From Planctomycetota bacterium (GTDB lineage: Bacteria > Planctomycetota > Planctomycetia > Pirellulales > Lacipirellulaceae): a DNA stretch of 25,221 nucleotides. The first letter of the stretch is position 1. The number at the start of each line of letters is the position of its first letter. Made by a program: the position numbers and the translations under genes. The notes beneath the pieces were generated by a model. The model saw only the letters and a program-made list of their open reading frames with translations. It was not told the DNA's origin and made no database searches. Shown one piece after another: positions 22,134 through 25,221 of this stretch. The stretch lies in assembly GCA_022614705.1 (NCBI GenBank), contig JAKEIB010000127.1, positions 1 to 25,221 on the forward strand, given 5' to 3'.

Positions 22134-24089
22134 ATGTCGCTGACTAACGGGTTTTCGGGCCGGTTACGCGGATTGCTAGGCGGCACAGTGCGCTCGCGCC
22201 TCGCGCAATGGTCGCGGTACATTCCGCAAATCGCCGCGCTGGAGGAGCCGCTCACGAAGCATAGCGATTTTGATCTCAAGAAAACAAGTCTGTCGCTGCG
22301 ATACCGCGCCCGCAGCGGCGAGCCGCTCGATCGCTTGCTTGTCGAGGCGTTTGCGCTGGTGCGGGAGGCCGGACGGCGGAAGCTCAACATGCGGCACTTC
22401 GACGTGCAGCTTTTGGGCGGCGCGGCCGTGCATTACAACTCCATCGTCGAGATGCAAACCGGCGAAGGCAAAACGCTCACCGCCACGCTGCCGCTGTACC
22501 TTGCCGCGCTCGAAGGCAAAGGCGCGCACCTCGCCACCGTCAACGACTACCTGGCAAAGCGCGACGCCGACTGGATGCGCCCCATCTACGAACTGCTCGG
22601 CATGAAGGTCGGCTGCGTCCAATCGCAAATGCCGCAGCCCGAACGCAAGAAGCAATACGCCTGCGACATCACCTACGGCACGGCCAATGAAATGGGGTTT
22701 GATTTTCTGCGCGATCGCTTGCTGAAGCGGCGCATCAGCGAAGGCCAGCGCGATCTGTTCGGCGCGATGCTCGGCAAAGCCGGCAGCGGCCACGAAGAGC
22801 CCGTACAAGGCGAGCTGCACTTCATGCTCGTCGACGAGGCGGACAGTATTCTCATCGACGAAGCCCGCACGCCGCTCATCATCAGCGCGCTGCCAGGCGA
22901 AGAGGAGGAGCTCGAAGCCGAGGCATATCGGTGGGCGGCTGAGGTCTCGCCGCAGTTCGAAGAGAATGAGCACTTCGACTACGATCACAAAGACAAAACG
23001 GTCGAACTCACGCTTGCCGGCCGTCAGCGGGTCCGCGCGATTCCCAAGCCGCCGGCGATGGACCGCATGCCGCTTTCGACGATCTACGAGTATATCGAGC
23101 GCGCTATCAAGGTGGCGCGCGAGATGTTCCTCGATCGGCAGTACGTGGTGCGCGACGGCGAAATCGTGATCGTCGATGAATTCACCGGCCGGCTCGGCGA
23201 AGGCCGCAAGTGGCGCGCCGGCATCCATCAAGCCGTGGAAGCGAAGGAAGGCGTGGAGGTCACATTCGCGACGAACCAAGCCGCGCGGATCACGGTGCAG
23301 GATTTTTTCCTGCGCTACAGTCGCCTTGCCGGTATGACGGGCACGGCGTCCACGAGCGCAGGCGAGCTGCACAAGATTTATAAGTGCCGCGTCATCCCCG
23401 TGCCGACGAACCGGCCGCCGATCCGCGAGAAACTGCCGACGCTCGTGTTCGGCACCAGCGACGACAAGTGGCAGGCGATTATCAACGACCTGGTCGAGCA
23501 ACACCAGCGCGGCCGGCCCGTGCTCGTCGGCACGCGCTCTATTGATAAGAGCGAGCTACTCGGACAATTGCTCAACGAGCATGGCATCGAGCACTGCATT
23601 CTCAACGCGCGCCACATCGCGAAGGAAGCAGAGATCGTTGCGCAAGCCGGCCAACAGGGTAAAGTCACCGTGGCGACAAACATGGCTGGGCGCGGCACGG
23701 ACATTCGTCTCGGCCTGGGCGTTTCCGACCACGGCGGTTTGCACGTCATCTGCACCGAGCTACACGAATCGCAGCGCATCGACCGCCAGCTCATCGGCCG
23801 CTGCGGACGCCAAGGCGACCCGGGCACCTATCGCCAGTTTCTCGCGCTCGACGACGAAATCCTGCTCACCGGCTTCGGCCCGAAGAAAGCGAACAAACTG
23901 AAAGAGCAAGGCGAGCGCCTCACCGGCCGCGGCCCGCTCTCCGGATTCGAATCACTCTTCTATTCGGCCCAACGCAAAGTCGAACGCCGCCACTTCCGCG
24001 ACCGCAAAGTGCTGCTCTACCACGAAAAGGAGCGCCAGAAAATGCAACGCGCGATGAGCCAGGACCCATACCTTGACACGGCGGGTTAG
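22134..24089 (+). CDS. Short SecA-like preprotein translocase ATPase
   Basis: A 651-residue SecA family motor. Visible motifs: Walker A MQTGEGKT (residues 107-114), YGTANEMGFDFLRD, DEAD box DEADSILIDEARTP (233-246), the preprotein cross-linking region to about 360, TGTASTSAGELHKIY, TNMAGRGTDIRLG and motif VI LIGRCGRQGDPG, with both arginine fingers kept. Canonical SecA is about 850-900 residues; this one stops soon after SAQRKVERRHFRDRK, so the two-helix finger, most of the C-terminal helical domains, and the zinc-binding tail are absent. The normal QLRGRSGRQGDPG reads QLIGRCGRQGDPG. Such short paralogs exist beside a full SecA in planctomycetes and some proteobacteria; I infer an accessory export ATPase with a specialised client or partner. 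The start at 22134 lacks a strong ribosome-binding site. It stands between two TA-type gene pairs with no obvious client gene. Confidence 0.92.
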   Translation: MSLTNGFSGRLRGLLGGTVRSRLAQWSRYIPQIAALEEPLTKHSDFDLKKTSLSLRYRARSGEPLDRLLVEAFALVREAGRRKLNMRHFDVQLLGGAAVHYNSIVEMQTGEGKTLTATLPLYLAALEGKGAHLATVNDYLAKRDADWMRPIYELLGMKVGCVQSQMPQPERKKQYACDITYGTANEMGFDFLRDRLLKRRISEGQRDLFGAMLGKAGSGHEEPVQGELHFMLVDEADSILIDEARTPLIISALPGEEEELEAEAYRWAAEVSPQFEENEHFDYDHKDKTVELTLAGRQRVRAIPKPPAMDRMPLSTIYEYIERAIKVAREMFLDRQYVVRDGEIVIVDEFTGRLGEGRKWRAGIHQAVEAKEGVEVTFATNQAARITVQDFFLRYSRLAGMTGTASTSAGELHKIYKCRVIPVPTNRPPIREKLPTLVFGTSDDKWQAIINDLVEQHQRGRPVLVGTRSIDKSELLGQLLNEHGIEHCILNARHIAKEAEIVAQAGQQGKVTVATNMAGRGTDIRLGLGVSDHGGLHVICTELHESQRIDRQLIGRCGRQGDPGTYRQFLALDDEILLTGFGPKKANKLKEQGERLTGRGPLSGFESLFYSAQRKVERRHFRDRKVLLYHEKERQKMQRAMSQDPYLDTAG

Positions 24090-24163
24090 TTGGAAGCGGT
24101 ACCATATGATTCTTCTTGCTCGTGCCCTCTCAACGGCGTATCCTGGGAGAAAAGGGCCCGTGC

Positions 24164-24421
24164 ATGAGGCAGTTCAAATGGATCGAATGGAATCTCCAGA
24201 AGATCGAAGCGCACGCTTTATCCGCGGAGGACGTTGAGGCTGCGTTCGATAGAGTTTACAGCCTCGAAGAGCGCAACGACGGATCGTACCAAATGTTCGC
24301 CGAGACGCCAGCGGGCCGTCGAATTTGGGTGATGTGGCGTTACGATCGCGAGGAGGACGAGATTCCAGATATTTTTGGCGAGTTAGGTACGCCTCCTATC
24401 TTCGTGATCACTTCATACTGA
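24164..24421 (+). CDS. Small BrnT/DUF4258-like protein, possible RelE-fold toxin
   Basis: An 85-residue protein starting MRQFKWIEWNLQKIEAHALS, followed by AEDVEAAFDRVYSLEERNDGSY, a strand pair with AGRRIWVMWRYDR, and the end PPIFVITSY. The W-x-x-N-x-x-K-I-x-x-H opening and the GRRIWV...IFVITSY strands resemble BrnT and DUF4258 proteins, which share the RelE-like RNase fold. The assignment is tentative. The ATG at 24164 is chosen because the preceding residues from 24116 do not fit the family; GGGAGAAAAGGG precedes it. A likely partner gene follows after 13 bases and ends in a DUF104-like sequence, consistent with a toxin-antitoxin pair. Confidence 0.65.
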   Translation: MRQFKWIEWNLQKIEAHALSAEDVEAAFDRVYSLEERNDGSYQMFAETPAGRRIWVMWRYDREEDEIPDIFGELGTPPIFVITSY

Positions 24422-24434
24422 AAAGAAGGTCACA

Positions 24435-24692
24435 ATGGCCATTCCCGAAACCGATCAGCGAAGTCATCAGCAGCGCGCGCGAGACGAGCAGATTGCCGCA
24501 GAACCGCAATTGCCGCCGCCTGAGATTCCCGCCGATGCCGTTGCATCACCGGTCGATACGCACCTCGGCCGACTACGCCGGCAACCAGTGGCTCTAGCTG
24601 GCATCGTCGAAAACGGATTGGTACGTCCCCTTGATCCCGCGATCAAGCTGCCGGAACACTCGCGGGTGATTATCGTGGCGGAGACGAGGTAA
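24435..24692 (+). CDS. Small protein with DUF104-like C-terminus, probable antitoxin
   Basis: An 85-residue protein. The first half is polar and likely disordered (PETDQRSHQQRARDEQIAAE, then a proline-rich stretch). The C-terminal third reads LAGIVENGLVRPLDPAIKLP and EHSRVIIVAET, matching the pattern of DUF104 (AF2212-like) antitoxins, where a small beta-structure follows the G(V/I)VxNGxVxPLDP motif. A good ribosome-binding site, AAGAAGGT, lies just upstream. It follows the BrnT-like gene by 13 bases on the same strand, so the two are probably one transcript. The N-terminal part differs from typical DUF104 proteins, so the pair may be a mixed or new combination. Confidence 0.65.
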   Translation: MAIPETDQRSHQQRARDEQIAAEPQLPPPEIPADAVASPVDTHLGRLRRQPVALAGIVENGLVRPLDPAIKLPEHSRVIIVAETR

Positions 24693-24866
24693 GGCAGACA
24701 TCCAGTATCAGGCACACGAATGAGCAAACGACTTACGGCAGTTATTCTCGGCCCACCTTAGCCGCCGCGAGCCACCGACGAATTGGAAGCGGAGTTGGAA
24801 GCGGTCTTCTACGCATTGGGTCGTGACCGCATATCCCGCTCGCTGCGTAACACAAGGAGACATTCA

Positions 24867-25106
24867 ATGGCAGCGCCCTTGATCGTCGAATACGACGCTG
24901 TCGGCGATATCCTGTACCTCGGCAAGACGAAATCGTACGCCGAGCAAGAATCAGAGGAGATCGACTGTGGCGTAGTTGCTCGGCTCAATCCCACGTCCGG
25001 AGAGGTGGAAAACTTGGAGATATTGTTCTTTACTGCGCGCGCGAAAGCCGGCGAACGGGTCAGCATCCCCGTGTTGGCGGACTTCCGACTGCCGCAACCG
25101 GCCTAG
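24867..25106 (+). CDS. DUF2283 family protein
   Basis: A 79-residue protein fitting DUF2283: IVEYDAVGDILYLGKTKSYAE, then SEEIDCGVVARLNPTSGEVENLEILFFTAR. Proteins of this family are small, beta-rich and of unknown function; many sit beside DUF4258-type genes in TA-like pairs. AAGGAGA at 24854-24860, six bases before the ATG, clearly selects the start at 24867 over a frame-compatible start at 24783. No partner gene is adjacent, although the BrnT-like gene lies about 450 bases upstream. The stop TAG shares the palindrome CTAG with the stop of the convergent acetyltransferase gene. Confidence 0.82.
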   Translation: MAAPLIVEYDAVGDILYLGKTKSYAEQESEEIDCGVVARLNPTSGEVENLEILFFTARAKAGERVSIPVLADFRLPQPA

Positions 25107-25221
25107 GCCTCGGGTTGAGCTACTTGATAACCGCTCGTCGGCCGGGGCGCCTCCATGGTGATGCAGTAGTCCTGGAAGCCGACGGATTGCCAAAATGCCC
25201 GACCTGCGACATTACTAACCA
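25103..25221 (-). CDS. GNAT acetyltransferase, C-terminal end (partial)
   Basis: The minus strand reads in from the right edge, without a stop, as VSNVAGRAFWQSVGFQDYC, then ITMEAPRPTSGY, to a TAG at 25105-25103. N-x-x-x-R-x-F-(W/Y)-x-x-x-G-F-x-(D/E)-Y followed by a methionine-containing strand is the hallmark of the last helix and strand of GNAT N-acetyltransferases. Only about 39 codons are in the window, so the substrate cannot be told. Because of its short length it could be missed by length-filtered gene finding. It converges on the DUF2283 gene with a 4-base overlap. Confidence 0.72.
   Translation of the reverse strand, partial: VSNVAGRAFWQSVGFQDYCITMEAPRPTSGYQVAQPEA

Noticed and set aside
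22176..23504. 442-codon minus-strand frame opposite the SecA-like gene
   Set aside because: Antisense shadow of a well-supported gene, with no family pattern of its own.
1..25221. tRNA, rRNA, CRISPR array, prophage or insertion-sequence transposase
   Set aside because: No cloverleaf with CCA-end features, no regularly spaced direct repeats, and no transposase, integrase or phage structural motifs were found.

Overview
The window looks like chromosomal DNA of a planctomycete, probably Pirellulales-like (inference). Supporting signs are high GC, futalosine-pathway menaquinone genes (mqnA, mqnC), a secreted beta-helix protein with the planctomycete-type N-terminal LEDRTVLS motif (LEPR-XLL class), large ABC-2 exporters including a permease fused to a CPBP protease domain, and many small palindromic repeats. 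No rRNA, tRNA, CRISPR array, transposase or phage gene was seen.

Layout. 1-1.5 kb: two toxin-antitoxin (TA) modules, DUF433/DUF5615 with a frameshifted toxin, and an intact yefM-yoeB pair with a recognisable promoter/operator. 1.7-6 kb, + strand: a MITE-like repeat, a complete transketolase carrying two in-frame palindromic insertions, and an exported protein of unknown function. 6-13.8 kb, - strand, possibly one transcription unit in the order mqnA, mqnC, Uma2 nuclease, ABC ATPase, ABC-2/CPBP permease and an amidohydrolase that may be the aminodeoxyfutalosine deaminase of the same menaquinone pathway. 14.4-16.6 kb, + strand: the LEPR-type beta-helix protein with a likely promoter, 5'-UTR hairpin and terminator. 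17.1-20.6 kb, - strand: a translationally coupled three-gene ABC exporter operon. 21.3-25.2 kb, + strand: a DUF4160/DUF2442 pair, a short SecA-like ATPase, a BrnT-like/DUF104-like pair, a DUF2283 protein, and the C-terminal end of a GNAT acetyltransferase on the - strand.

The least expected signal is the repeats. A recurring architecture (often a GTAGC flank, then a short perfect stem around a 3-nt loop, frequently doubled as an inverted pair) appears with different stem sequences between genes, inside operons, and in frame inside conserved genes (two inserts in transketolase, one in the ABC permease, perhaps one in mqnA). A 50-bp element is present twice, once just before a start codon and once as coding sequence within the permease. 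A 192-bp palindrome-of-palindromes lies between the ABC ATPase and its permease. The second theme is the density of small TA-type genes at both ends of the window.
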